Positions 8,937 to 17,686 of a stretch of 64,000 nt of DNA are shown piece after piece. Position 1 is the stretch's first letter; each line of letters starts with the position of its first letter. Source of the stretch: ZLKRG44 sp964555705. GTDB taxonomy: Bacteria; Planctomycetota; Phycisphaerae; Phycisphaerales; SM1A02. Location: NCBI GenBank assembly GCA_964555705.1, contig CAZKTN010000006.1, forward strand, positions 41,904-105,903, read 5' to 3'. Both the position numbers and the translations under genes were made by a program. The notes beneath the pieces are model-generated. The model was not told where the DNA came from and searched no databases. It saw only the letters and a program-made list of their open reading frames with translations.

Positions 8937-10774
8937 TGTCCGAGCGCGATCGGGATGCTGACCGGCGTGGCCTTCTCGGCCGAGTAGGTGAACTGCAGCG
9001 TGGAGCCTGGCGCAGCGCGCACGATGTAGCGGAATGCGCACTCACCGAGCCCGGGGATCCCCGACTCCACGCGAAGCGCCGAGGGACGGTGCTCGACGGC
9101 GGCAAACGTCGTCGACAGCCGGTCTGCCATCGGTCCGGCGGTCACCACAGTTGCGCCCGGACCCGAGAGGGCTGCCGTGTCAGGCATCCCGATGCGGCGC
9201 TGCGAGGCGCGCGCTGTGCGCGTGGGGATGCGGCGGTCGTTGGCGACCTCCACAGTGACCTGCCACAGGTCCGGGCCGACCTTCACAGCCTCCGCGTGCG
9301 CGATGCGCAGCATCGGCATCTGGTCGGCGTGGTGCATCGTGAACGCGAAGTTGCGGTGGCATTCCTCCTCGAGCATGAACCCAGGGGGCATGCGGGATGA
9401 CCACTTCGTGCCCCCGCCGACGAGCACCGTGCCGTAGTCGGGATGGGGAACTTCGGTCCACTCCGTGAAGTGCTCGCCGAAGAGCACGCGGTCGATCCAG
9501 CGCATCCGGCCCTCCTCGTCGGGGGAACGGCCGTCCTGGAGGATGCGCTTGTCCGTCCACAGCTCGTTGGTGAACGCGATGATGCCGAGCCCCTCGGCCA
9601 GCCAGTTCACGAATCCGCCGTGCACCGTGTAGAGGTCGGAGTGGATGACAAACTTGCGGTAGTAGGGCAGCATCTCCACACCCGCGGTGGCGATCGCGTC
9701 GTAGACGGCGCGGTCCGGCTCGGGATAGTCGCCTTCGCGGTACGGGGCGCCGGGACCGCGCAGGATCATGGCGCCTGTGTTGTGGTAGCTCTGTGCAGCG
9801 GCGATGTTGGGGTGCGCAAGCAGCCAGTCGGCCACCGCGCGCGTCTCTGGCCAGTAGAGGGGAATCGGCCCTGCGCCGCGCTGCACATGGTCAGGGTGCC
9901 AGTCGCTGGGCCAGCTCCGGTTCATGTCGTAGCTGCCGTATCCATCCTCGTTGATGCGGCCGTCGCCGTCGTCGTCGATGCCCTCCTGGCCGACGAATGA
10001 CCACTCGCCGCGCTCTACCGTGCCATCCGGCCGCGGCTCGCGGGGAACGCGCTCCATGATGCGCGGGTCTCGCGCGCTGCGCCTGTGCGTGCCGTTGGGG
10101 TCGCGCCGCCACATCGAGCCGATCGACCCGTCCCCGTCGAGATCGTTCGGAGGATCCTCGTCGACAAGCCCGTCATCGTCGTCGTCCCACGGCGCCTGTC
10201 CGGTGCGGCTGCTGTGCGGTGAGCTCACCTCACGGAACCACGCCGCGCGACCGTCCGGATTCATGGTCGGCATGAAGTGGAACGCCACCCGGTCGACGAG
10301 GGCGGTGAGCCTTGGGTTGCTCCCATGCGCACGGCAGAGGCGGTCGATCGAGTAGAGCACGGTCTCCGTCGCCTGAAGCTCGTTGCCATGCACGTTGCCG
10401 TCGATCCACATCGCGGGCTTCGATGATTCCGGACCTGTCGCCGGATTGTTCATGACGATCACAAGCAGAGGGCGGCCTTGCGAGCTTGTGCCGATCCTCC
10501 GCACCGTGAGCAGGTTCGGGTAAGCCGCCACAAGCCGGTCCATGATGTCGCGGACCTCATGCTCGTCGTAGTAGCGGTTCCATGCGATGTCGACAGGAGC
10601 GGCACCTGCGACAGATGCAGGCGCCGTCGATGGCGTGCGTGCGGGAGTGGCTGCGGGAGCTGCGGCGCCCGTTCGGGGAGACGCAGCGGCCTGCCCGCCC
10701 GATGCGGTGCACGCCAATGCCGTGCAGCACCAGAGGATTGCGATGGCGTCCATCACGTGTGTCGCTCGCATCAC
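8933..10774 (-). CDS. M14-family zinc carboxypeptidase, exported
   Basis: 613 residues with a hydrophobic N-terminus suggesting export. Zinc ligands are intact: HGNE at residues 129-132 and a histidine in QSYHNTG near residue 330; a candidate catalytic glutamate lies in FTNELWTDK near residue 403. Acidic stretches (DDDDDGLVDEDPPN, DGDGRINEDG) resemble calcium-binding loops inserted in the domain. The start is GTG 10774 or the adjacent ATG 10771; both touch the stop of the upstream paralogue. It probably trims peptides outside the cytoplasm. Its paralogue directly upstream has lost the same residues. Confidence 0.85.
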   Translation of the reverse strand: MMRATHVMDAIAILWCCTALACTASGGQAAASPRTGAAAPAATPARTPSTAPASVAGAAPVDIAWNRYYDEHEVRDIMDRLVAAYPNLLTVRRIGTSSQGRPLLVIVMNNPATGPESSKPAMWIDGNVHGNELQATETVLYSIDRLCRAHGSNPRLTALVDRVAFHFMPTMNPDGRAAWFREVSSPHSSRTGQAPWDDDDDGLVDEDPPNDLDGDGSIGSMWRRDPNGTHRRSARDPRIMERVPREPRPDGTVERGEWSFVGQEGIDDDGDGRINEDGYGSYDMNRSWPSDWHPDHVQRGAGPIPLYWPETRAVADWLLAHPNIAAAQSYHNTGAMILRGPGAPYREGDYPEPDRAVYDAIATAGVEMLPYYRKFVIHSDLYTVHGGFVNWLAEGLGIIAFTNELWTDKRILQDGRSPDEEGRMRWIDRVLFGEHFTEWTEVPHPDYGTVLVGGGTKWSSRMPPGFMLEEECHRNFAFTMHHADQMPMLRIAHAEAVKVGPDLWQVTVEVANDRRIPTRTARASQRRIGMPDTAALSGPGATVVTAGPMADRLSTTFAAVEHRPSALRVESGIPGLGECAFRYIVRAAPGSTLQFTYSAEKATPVSIPIALGQ

Positions 10775-12615
10775 TGTGCACCTCCTGTCGCCGCTGCAGC
10801 ACCTGCACGGGCGGGAACCCCGTCAAGCCGGACCGACGTGCCCTCCACCACGGCGGCCTGCGGATCCATGGCCCGCCAGCGTGCCTCAATCCGTATCGGG
10901 TTCGAATCAGGATGCCGCACCACCCACTCAAGGTCCTCAGCGCCGTAGCCCGCGATCGAACCGATGCGCGATGCGCGCGCGCCGGACATGATCGCCTCGC
11001 GCGGCACGTCGATGCGGACGAAGATCGGCCCGGGAGCCTCGTTCGCGCGGCCCATGGCGGTCGCCGTCGGAAGCCACCCGTCGTTGGAGATGCGCATGCG
11101 GACACGGCGGATGCCGGGCGCGAGCGCCTCGACGGTCACCGAGTCGATGCGCACCTGCGGCCTTCGCTCGGCGAGCATCGCCACGAAATCGCCCGCTGCG
11201 TCCGCAATGCGCTGCTGCGCATCAGGCGGCGGGTTGCGCCTGAACCCAGGCACAAAGCCGCCGATCTCCACCGCACCGAGCGTCGGGTGCGCAAAGGGTG
11301 ACCATGGCACGAAACCGGCTCCGCCGTGCGCGCGGTCGCTCACGGCAAGCCACTCGACGGACTCCTCGTCAGCAGCCTTCGCAACCTTGGACCGCTTGTC
11401 GCTGCTCTTCGACTTCGAATCAGGCGCTCCCTCTGCGTCGCCTCCGGATCCACCGGCGTCCTCGGCCTTTGGCGCATCGGGCCGGCCCCATCCCTGCGTG
11501 GAGAACGCAGGAAGTCCCCGGTGCGCGTAGAGCCAGAGCGCGAGGGATCCCGATGGGTCGTCGTCGGTCCACCTCGACTGGCCGGAGGTGTCGCGCCACG
11601 CCTTCGAGAGCTCCTTCCAGAGCGCCTCGTCGCCGGCATCGAGCTCCATGGGCGTCTTGCCTGTGGCATCTCGGGGCTTGGGGTCTGGCGTGCGCGCCAG
11701 GCTCTCCCAGCGTCCAAGGCAGAGCGCGCCTGCGATGCGTGGGTGCTCAAGCACGAAGCTCGCGATGGCCGCGGACTCCGGCTCGCTGAGCTGGAATGCG
11801 CCCGCGTGGGACTCAAACTCTGGCCATCTCGCCGGAAAGTTGCGATCGATGTCGACGCCGCCGATGGGGTCCTCGCCGATGCGGCCGTCTCCATCGGCAT
11901 CGGTGCCCTCTGTGTGCACGGTGAACTCCGGACGGGCGCCAGTGACGGGATCTGCGGTGCGCAGCAGTCGCGGATCTGCGGGATCAGCTGCGTGCGTAGG
12001 CGCGTCGCCGGGCGGCGGGTCCAGCCGCCTCATCGTGGTGATCATGCCATTCCCATCGAGGTCGCGCGGACCGTTCTCGTCTGCAGTGCCGTCACGGTCA
12101 TCGTCCACAGGTCGCTCGTTGCGGCTCGGCGAACCCTCAGCGCGAGGCGCGCCACCAAGCACCGCATCAGGATTGGCGCAGGGGATGACGTACACCGTGA
12201 CCTGCGAGAGCAGGCCGGCGCGCTTCTCGAGCAGGTTGCGCACGGCGCCAGCCGCAATCGCCACGTGCGAAGGGCGGTCCGCATCGAGCCCAGCCACCAG
12301 CAGCACGGACGGGCGCGAGTCCGCCGTCTTGGGGTCCGATGAAAGCGTCCACACCGTCACGGGCCGGCCACCCGGACTTGTCGCGATGTCCCGCATCGAC
12401 ATCGTTGCCGGCCGCTCCCGCGCGAGCGCGGCAAGCGATGCGATTGCGTCGGCGGGCGACTGCGTCACGTTCGCTGCTGCACGCGGCGAGTCGGTGTCGC
12501 GCACCGCTGCGGGGGGCGCATCCTGCGCGTGCGAGGCGTGCTGGGTGAGCAGGGGAACCGCAATCAGCCCCGCAAGGGCAGCGGCGAGGGTCGGATGCGT
12601 GGCACAGGTGTTCAT
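10771..12615 (-). CDS. M14 carboxypeptidase-like protein lacking the zinc ligands
   Basis: 614 residues from ATG 12615, with a signal peptide probably cut in the HASHAQ region. The overall plan matches the downstream M14 enzyme: signal peptide, strand before the active site, acidic calcium-like loops (DDDRDGTADENGP, DADGDGRIGEDP) and a core motif DIDRNFPARW like the neighbour's MNRSWPSDW. Where the active enzyme has HGNE this protein has GLDADRPS (about residues 109-116), and where the second zinc histidine should be it has CLGRWE. It should therefore not be a zinc peptidase; a binding or regulatory partner is possible (inference). Confidence 0.75.
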   Translation of the reverse strand: MNTCATHPTLAAALAGLIAVPLLTQHASHAQDAPPAAVRDTDSPRAAANVTQSPADAIASLAALARERPATMSMRDIATSPGGRPVTVWTLSSDPKTADSRPSVLLVAGLDADRPSHVAIAAGAVRNLLEKRAGLLSQVTVYVIPCANPDAVLGGAPRAEGSPSRNERPVDDDRDGTADENGPRDLDGNGMITTMRRLDPPPGDAPTHAADPADPRLLRTADPVTGARPEFTVHTEGTDADGDGRIGEDPIGGVDIDRNFPARWPEFESHAGAFQLSEPESAAIASFVLEHPRIAGALCLGRWESLARTPDPKPRDATGKTPMELDAGDEALWKELSKAWRDTSGQSRWTDDDPSGSLALWLYAHRGLPAFSTQGWGRPDAPKAEDAGGSGGDAEGAPDSKSKSSDKRSKVAKAADEESVEWLAVSDRAHGGAGFVPWSPFAHPTLGAVEIGGFVPGFRRNPPPDAQQRIADAAGDFVAMLAERRPQVRIDSVTVEALAPGIRRVRMRISNDGWLPTATAMGRANEAPGPIFVRIDVPREAIMSGARASRIGSIAGYGAEDLEWVVRHPDSNPIRIEARWRAMDPQAAVVEGTSVRLDGVPARAGAAAATGGAQ

Positions 12616-12631
12616 GTGGGTGGTGTGCGGG

Positions 12632-13471
12632 TCAGAGGTCAGTGACAAGGTCTGCGTTCGTCATCGTGTAGAGGCCGACAAGCCACTTGCCCTGCACGAA
12701 GGGGTCCACGTGGAAGACGCCGGTGAGCGTTCCGTACAGGAACAGGTGCTTGCGGCTGTTGTCCTGGGATCTCACAAGCTTTGCCTCGATGCCGTCGTAG
12801 GGCGAGGGCGGGACGCCGATGCAGCACCCGTCCCACTGGTTGAGCATCAGCAGGCACTCGTCGGCCTCGCTCGCCACGATGGGAAACGCCACATACCCGC
12901 TGATGCGAACGTGCGCGCCATCGAGCAGCGCGACGCGCTGCGGGATCACGAACTCGCCGAGTCGCGGCTGGTACGTCTCCTTCGCGCTCAGCAGCAGGTC
13001 CCACGTGATCTCGTAGGGACGTTCGGCCGACCCGTCGCCGCCGATGGGCCACTTGCCGTCTGCGAGGATCGATCCGTCGGGCCTGCGCACAAGCTCGCCT
13101 CTCGCGACAGTCGCTGTTGGGATGGTGCGGTCCATGCCGAGATCCGCGAGTCCCCCACGTGCGGCAGTGGCAGGCGATGCGGACGCTCGCGTCCCGGCAT
13201 CCTGCGGGCTGGCCGAGCTGGCGGCTGGCGGGTTGCCCGTCGTGGCAACCGAAGGCTGCGGTGGCGAGGGACTGGGCACTCCGCTCGCGGAGGGAGACGA
13301 TGTCTTCGGCGCCGACGCAGATGCCGCAGGCGTCGATGGCGATCCGCCCGTGCGCCGCGGAATCGTGATCGGCGTTCCTGCCGTGACGGGCTCGGTCTCG
13401 CCGCGGGGCATCATGGCAAGCGCCACCGCTCCCGCCACGAGCACCACGATCAGGATCCACAGCGCGCGCAC
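12632..13471 (-). CDS. DUF3299-like exported protein
   Basis: 279 residues: an N-terminal hydrophobic segment (ALWILIVVLVAGAVALAMM), a long Ala/Ser/Pro linker to about residue 100, then a domain with VRISGYVAFP and GCCIGVPPSPYDGIEAKL that fits the DUF3299 pattern. From memory, DUF3299 proteins occur beside MacB-type ABC transporters in zinc-responsive operons such as PA4063-PA4066 of Pseudomonas aeruginosa; the same arrangement is seen here. GTG 13471 is preceded by TAGCCT (13478-13483) with a 6-base gap, so it may have its own leaderless transcript. The molecular function is unknown. Confidence 0.6.
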   Translation of the reverse strand: MRALWILIVVLVAGAVALAMMPRGETEPVTAGTPITIPRRTGGSPSTPAASASAPKTSSPSASGVPSPSPPQPSVATTGNPPAASSASPQDAGTRASASPATAARGGLADLGMDRTIPTATVARGELVRRPDGSILADGKWPIGGDGSAERPYEITWDLLLSAKETYQPRLGEFVIPQRVALLDGAHVRISGYVAFPIVASEADECLLMLNQWDGCCIGVPPSPYDGIEAKLVRSQDNSRKHLFLYGTLTGVFHVDPFVQGKWLVGLYTMTNADLVTDL

Positions 13472-13500
13472 GGCAGGAGGCTACGCGTTCGGTGCACGTC

Positions 13501-14808
13501 TCATCCGAGCGGCTTCAGGTGGCGCGCCACCGGAGTCCGGTACGCAATGGTGGCAGGCACCATCCCGACGAGGGCGCAGAGCGCAGTGGCAGCGCCCGCA
13601 ACGATCACCGCCGCGCGCGGGTCGATGCCGCCCCCGATGGTCAGCCCGACCTCGGCGACGAGCGCGGCGCGCACACCCCAAGATCCCGCAAGGGCGATTC
13701 CGACTCCTGCCGCAGAGCCCAGGAGCCCAATGACGGCACTCTCGGAGAGCACCAGCGCGAACACACGGCCGCGCGTGGCGCCAAGCACCCGCAGGATCGC
13801 CACCTGCCTTCGCCGCGCATCCATCGATGACACCATGGCCAGCATCACGCTGAGCGCTCCTGCCACGAGCACGACCGCAGCCATCGCCACGAAGATCCAG
13901 TCGATGCCTCCGACGATCGCCATCAGCCGCGACACCTGCTGTGCGGGCTGGGCCACCATGATGGACGTGTCCCTCCGCAGTCGGTCGAACTGGGGAGCGA
14001 TCGAGCTCGATGCGTCGCTGCCGGGGCGCGTCGGGATTCGCAGCAGTATTCCGGTGATGAGCCTGTCGGCATCCGTGAGGTCCGCGATGTCGACATGGTG
14101 TTCGTGATCATGATCGTGGTCATGATCATGGTCATGGTCGTGGTCATGCTCTGCGGCGAGGCGGTCCTCGGCGTGGAGCACCCAGCTTGTGTCCAGGTGA
14201 GTGAAGATCGCCGTGTCGTGCAGCGACCCGGTCGGCGCGAGGATCCCGGTGATCGTCACCGGGTGGTCGGCATGCTCGTGGCCGGCACCCGCATGGCCTG
14301 ACATCCCGTGCGTGAGCACGATCCTCTGACCCACGGTCAGCCCGTGCTGCTTCGCGGCGTCCGCGCCAACGACAGCCTGCCACGCCTCAGTGAAGGGCGC
14401 GCCCTCCGAGAGCGTGAAGGGAACGCCTGACACCGGCTGCACCTGCTCGAGGAACTCGGGCATCGTGGCCACCACAGGCGATCCGCGGAACGAGTCCCCA
14501 AGCTGGGTGGGGATCGCCCACTCCCACGGGAAGCTGTCGGCGATCTCCCTGTACTTAGGCCACTGGATCGGGTTTGCGGGGGCGTTGGCGTAGAAAAGGC
14601 TGTTCAGCACCGACACCAGCGGGCTCGAGTCTGCGCTCACCAGCAGGTGGATGTTGCCGGTGCCCCGCCTGAATGCCTGCGCAGCGCTCTCGCGAAGCGA
14701 CAGCAGCGTCAGCAGCAGCGCCACCGCGACGGCGATCATGCCGCCGGTCAGCAGCGTTGCGAACATCCGAAGGCGCAGGCTGCGCAGCACGAACCGGAGG
14801 TCGCTCAT
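13501..14808 (-). CDS. MacB/FtsX-type ABC transporter permease with His-Asp tract
   Basis: 435 residues from ATG 14808, which overlaps the stop of the ATPase gene (ATGA). One N-terminal membrane segment, a large extracytoplasmic domain, and three C-terminal membrane segments with the FtsX core (VAILRVLGATRGRVFALV). In the extracytoplasmic domain there is SGHAGAGHEHADHP and, around residues 219-237, seven consecutive His-Asp pairs followed by HEHH. Such a tract is expected to bind zinc, nickel or cobalt. With the ATPase this forms a mechanotransmission-type ABC system acting across the envelope; a metal-linked role is inferred. Confidence 0.82.
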   Translation of the reverse strand: MSDLRFVLRSLRLRMFATLLTGGMIAVAVALLLTLLSLRESAAQAFRRGTGNIHLLVSADSSPLVSVLNSLFYANAPANPIQWPKYREIADSFPWEWAIPTQLGDSFRGSPVVATMPEFLEQVQPVSGVPFTLSEGAPFTEAWQAVVGADAAKQHGLTVGQRIVLTHGMSGHAGAGHEHADHPVTITGILAPTGSLHDTAIFTHLDTSWVLHAEDRLAAEHDHDHDHDHDHDHDHEHHVDIADLTDADRLITGILLRIPTRPGSDASSSIAPQFDRLRRDTSIMVAQPAQQVSRLMAIVGGIDWIFVAMAAVVLVAGALSVMLAMVSSMDARRRQVAILRVLGATRGRVFALVLSESAVIGLLGSAAGVGIALAGSWGVRAALVAEVGLTIGGGIDPRAAVIVAGAATALCALVGMVPATIAYRTPVARHLKPLG

Positions 14809-15482
14809 CGGGACGGTGCCTCCGCCAGGAGCGTGCCGCTCGAGTCCATGTCGATCACGCGGTCGAACTGGGGCGCCAGCGTCGGGTCGTGGCTTGTGCA
14901 CAGCAGCGATGCCCCGACTCGGCGCGCCGCATCTCGGATCGTCGAGATGGCCACGCGTGAGTTGTCGAGATCAAGGCTGGCGGTGGGCTCGTCGGCAAGC
15001 ACGAGTGCGGGTCCGCCCGCCACCGCGCGCGCGATCGCCACACGCTGCTGCTGCCCTACGGACATCTCGTCGACGCGCGCGCCGACCTCGGATATGCCGA
15101 GCGAGGACAGCGCCTGGCGCGCCTGGTGCGCGCGTCCCGATGCGGGCACGCCGCTGAACTCAAGGCCCACGAGCACGTTCTCGAGCGCGCTGAACCCCTG
15201 CAGCAGGTTGAAGGTCTGGAACACCATGCCGACATGCCGGCCTCGGAACGCATCGCGGTCTGCGGCCGAGAGGGTGGTGATATCGATGCCCGATACGACG
15301 ATCGATCCCGACGATGGTGGCTCGAGTCCCGCGATCAGGTGGAGCAGCGTGCTCTTGCCGCATCCGGAGGGACCGCGAAGGAGCACATGCTCGCCTGCCG
15401 CCACCGTCAGTCGGTCGACATGGAGCCCGAAGCCACGCCCGTAGCTGAAGCGGAGCGCCGTGATGTCAAGCGTGGATGGCAC
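14805..15482 (-). CDS. ABC transporter ATP-binding protein (LolD/MacB type)
   Basis: 225 residues with Walker A GPSGCGKST near residue 40, signature SVGQQQR near residue 140 and Walker B LVLADEPTASLD. This is the size and type of LolD/MacB ATPases that pair with FtsX-like permeases, and the next gene is such a permease. GTG 15482 follows TAGCAT (15492-15497) by 9 bases; recG ends 35 bases upstream, so transcription may come from either source. Confidence 0.88.
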   Translation of the reverse strand: MPSTLDITALRFSYGRGFGLHVDRLTVAAGEHVLLRGPSGCGKSTLLHLIAGLEPPSSGSIVVSGIDITTLSAADRDAFRGRHVGMVFQTFNLLQGFSALENVLVGLEFSGVPASGRAHQARQALSSLGISEVGARVDEMSVGQQQRVAIARAVAGGPALVLADEPTASLDLDNSRVAISTIRDAARRVGASLLCTSHDPTLAPQFDRVIDMDSSGTLLAEAPSR

Positions 15483-15517
15483 GGGAGCGCGATGCTAGGC
15501 GGCATGCGCGGGTCCCG

Positions 15518-17668
15518 TCAGGCGACGTCGCCGAGTCCGAGCGCAGCACCGTAGAGCGCCAGCGTCTTGCGGCGCAGCAGGGCATCCTCCGGGGCGGAGA
15601 CCTTCGGGTCACGATCCACGATGCGCGCCGCAATGTCGCGCGCATGCATGAGCAGGTCCATGTCGCGCTCGAAATCGGCAACGCGAAGCGGCGGCATGCC
15701 CGACTGCCGTGCGCCGAAGAACTCGCCAGGGCCGCGCAGCCGAAGGTCAAGCTCCGCGATGGCGAACCCATCGGTGGTCGAGGAGATCGCCTCGAGCCTC
15801 CGCACGGCATCCTCGGTGACCGGCTCCCCGATGAGTATGCAGGTGCTCTGCGCGGTGCCGCGACCGACCCGTCCGCGTAGCTGGTGCAGCTGCGCGAGCC
15901 CGAACCTCTCTGCGTGCTCGATGACCATGATGGTGGCTGCGGGCACATCGACGCCCACCTCGATCACCACTGTGGCGACGATCGCGTCGAGCTCATGTGC
16001 GCCGAATGCACGCATCACCGCGTCGCGCTCGTCGGCCTTGAGCCGCCCATGCACTTCGCCAATGCGCAGGCCCGCGAAGGGGCCGGTGCGCAGCCATTCG
16101 GCGTGAGTGGCCACATCCTTGAGCCCATGCTCACCGTCCTCGACGGCGGGCACCACGATGTAGGCCTGCTCGCCAGACTCGATGCGCCCGCGCATGCGCC
16201 GGTAGGCCAAGGGCGCATCGGCGGGGGAGACGACCTCGGTGGCCACGGCGGTCCGCCCGGGAAGCCTCCCTCGGATCTGGCTCACGTCAAGGTCGCCAAA
16301 GAGCGTCAGCGCAAGCGTGCGCGGGATCGGTGTGGCCGTCATCACCAGCGTGTGCGGAAGCGCACGCACCTTCGACGCGCCCGCAGACTCCGCCTTCTCG
16401 CGCAGCGCTGCCCGCTGCTCCACCCCGAACCTGTGCTGCTCGTCGACAACTGCAACCGCGAGGCTCCGGAACGAGACGTCGGACATCAGGAGCGCATGGG
16501 TGCCCACCGCGATGTCGAACGCGCCCTCCGAGAGCCCGTGCTGCACCACCGCGCGGTCAGCGGCACTCAGGCTTCCCGACAGGAACGCGATGCGCACCCG
16601 GCTTCCCTCAAGCATCGCGCTCAGCACCCGGAAGTGCTGCTCCGCAAGGATCTCCGTCGGCGCCACGAGCGCAGCCTGGTGCCCATGCGCCACCGCCACC
16701 AGCATCGCATACGCCGCGACTGCGGTCTTTCCCGATCCCACATCGCCCTGAAGCAGCCTGTTCATCGGCATGGGGGTGGCGAGGTCCGACGCAATCTCGG
16801 CGCACACCGAGGACTGGTCCGCTGTCAAGGTGAAGGGAAGGCGCGCCCGGATCGCCTGATCGATGGCTGGCGTGACCGGCAGTTCGGTGGCGCGCATCGT
16901 GTGGCGCACCTGCCAGCGGCGCATCATGGCCGCAAGCTGCAGATGCAGGAGCTCGTCGAAGGCCAGGCGCCGGCGTCCGAGGGTCGCCGCATCCGCGTCC
17001 GTGGGCGCATGCACCATCCGGTACGCGTCGGCCAGAGCCGGCAGCCCAAGCGCCTGCGTGGTCTCGCGACGCACCGGGTCGGCGATCTCATTGAGCACCC
17101 TCGGCAGGCACTCCGCGACAATCCGCTCGATGCGCCAGCTCGGCACGTCCTCCGATGCGCGGTAGACCGGCCGTAGTCGCGGCGCCGCACCCGGTGAGGG
17201 GCGTGCCGCCTGCTCCGGCTCCCACCGCGGGTTCACCATCTCGAGATAGGGCCCCCGCGACTTCACGCGCCCGTGGGCGACGCCCCGTGTGCCCGGGTGG
17301 ATCTTGCGCGCCATCCATGTGGCGTTGAACCACACCAGCCGGACAGTGCTGTCGCCGCACTCGAGCGTTGCCTCGCTCCGGGGACGCCGCGCACCGGGGA
17401 TGTGCCTGATCGCCCGGATCTCGCCGCGGAGGCTTCGCACCGTTCGCTCCGCGTCGCCATCGGCGGCAAGCTCGCGTGCCGCTTCATCAAGGCTCTGCTC
17501 GCCCGCCTCCGACTCGTACCTGATGGGCACGTGCTTGAGCGTGTCCGCGACGGTCCTGAGCCCGATGCGCGCAAGCTGGCGTGCGAGGTTGGATCCGATG
17601 CCGGGCAGTTCGGCCAGCGGCGACCTCAGGTGGATCGTTCCGGCATCAGCATCGGGTGCCGCACTCAC
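15518..17668 (-). CDS. recG: ATP-dependent DNA helicase RecG
   Basis: 716 residues from GTG 17668. RecG regresses stalled replication forks and branch-migrates Holliday junctions. Visible features are the N-terminal wedge/OB region, Walker A QGDVGSGKT near residue 307, the DEQH box in VVDEQHRFG near 409, VMTATPIPRTLALT, and the C-terminal QLRGRVGRG. The open frame continues upstream to 18919 but that part lies antisense to xseA and has no RecG similarity, so the GTG is chosen. TATCGT (17676-17681, minus strand) lies 7 bases before it. Confidence 0.95.
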   Translation of the reverse strand: MSAAPDADAGTIHLRSPLAELPGIGSNLARQLARIGLRTVADTLKHVPIRYESEAGEQSLDEAARELAADGDAERTVRSLRGEIRAIRHIPGARRPRSEATLECGDSTVRLVWFNATWMARKIHPGTRGVAHGRVKSRGPYLEMVNPRWEPEQAARPSPGAAPRLRPVYRASEDVPSWRIERIVAECLPRVLNEIADPVRRETTQALGLPALADAYRMVHAPTDADAATLGRRRLAFDELLHLQLAAMMRRWQVRHTMRATELPVTPAIDQAIRARLPFTLTADQSSVCAEIASDLATPMPMNRLLQGDVGSGKTAVAAYAMLVAVAHGHQAALVAPTEILAEQHFRVLSAMLEGSRVRIAFLSGSLSAADRAVVQHGLSEGAFDIAVGTHALLMSDVSFRSLAVAVVDEQHRFGVEQRAALREKAESAGASKVRALPHTLVMTATPIPRTLALTLFGDLDVSQIRGRLPGRTAVATEVVSPADAPLAYRRMRGRIESGEQAYIVVPAVEDGEHGLKDVATHAEWLRTGPFAGLRIGEVHGRLKADERDAVMRAFGAHELDAIVATVVIEVGVDVPAATIMVIEHAERFGLAQLHQLRGRVGRGTAQSTCILIGEPVTEDAVRRLEAISSTTDGFAIAELDLRLRGPGEFFGARQSGMPPLRVADFERDMDLLMHARDIAARIVDRDPKVSAPEDALLRRKTLALYGAALGLGDVA

Positions 17669-17686
17669 GCGCCTTACGATACGCCC
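17669..17686. promoter_or_regulatory. Divergent recG/xseA promoter region with overlapping -10 elements
   Basis: Only 18 bases separate the two GTG start codons. On the plus strand TACGAT (17675-17680) is 6 bases from xseA. On the minus strand the overlapping TATCGT (17676-17681) is 7 bases from recG. One seven-base AT-rich core seems to serve both directions, and both mRNAs would be leaderless. No Shine-Dalgarno sequence fits in the gap. Confidence 0.5.

Noticed and set aside
10895..10915. GGTTCGAATC resembling a tRNA T-loop
   Set aside because: No acceptor or anticodon stem can be drawn around it and it lies inside a conserved coding region.
11588..14107. 839-codon open frame on the plus strand
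   Set aside because: It is antisense to the M14-like, DUF3299-like and permease genes and has low-complexity composition.
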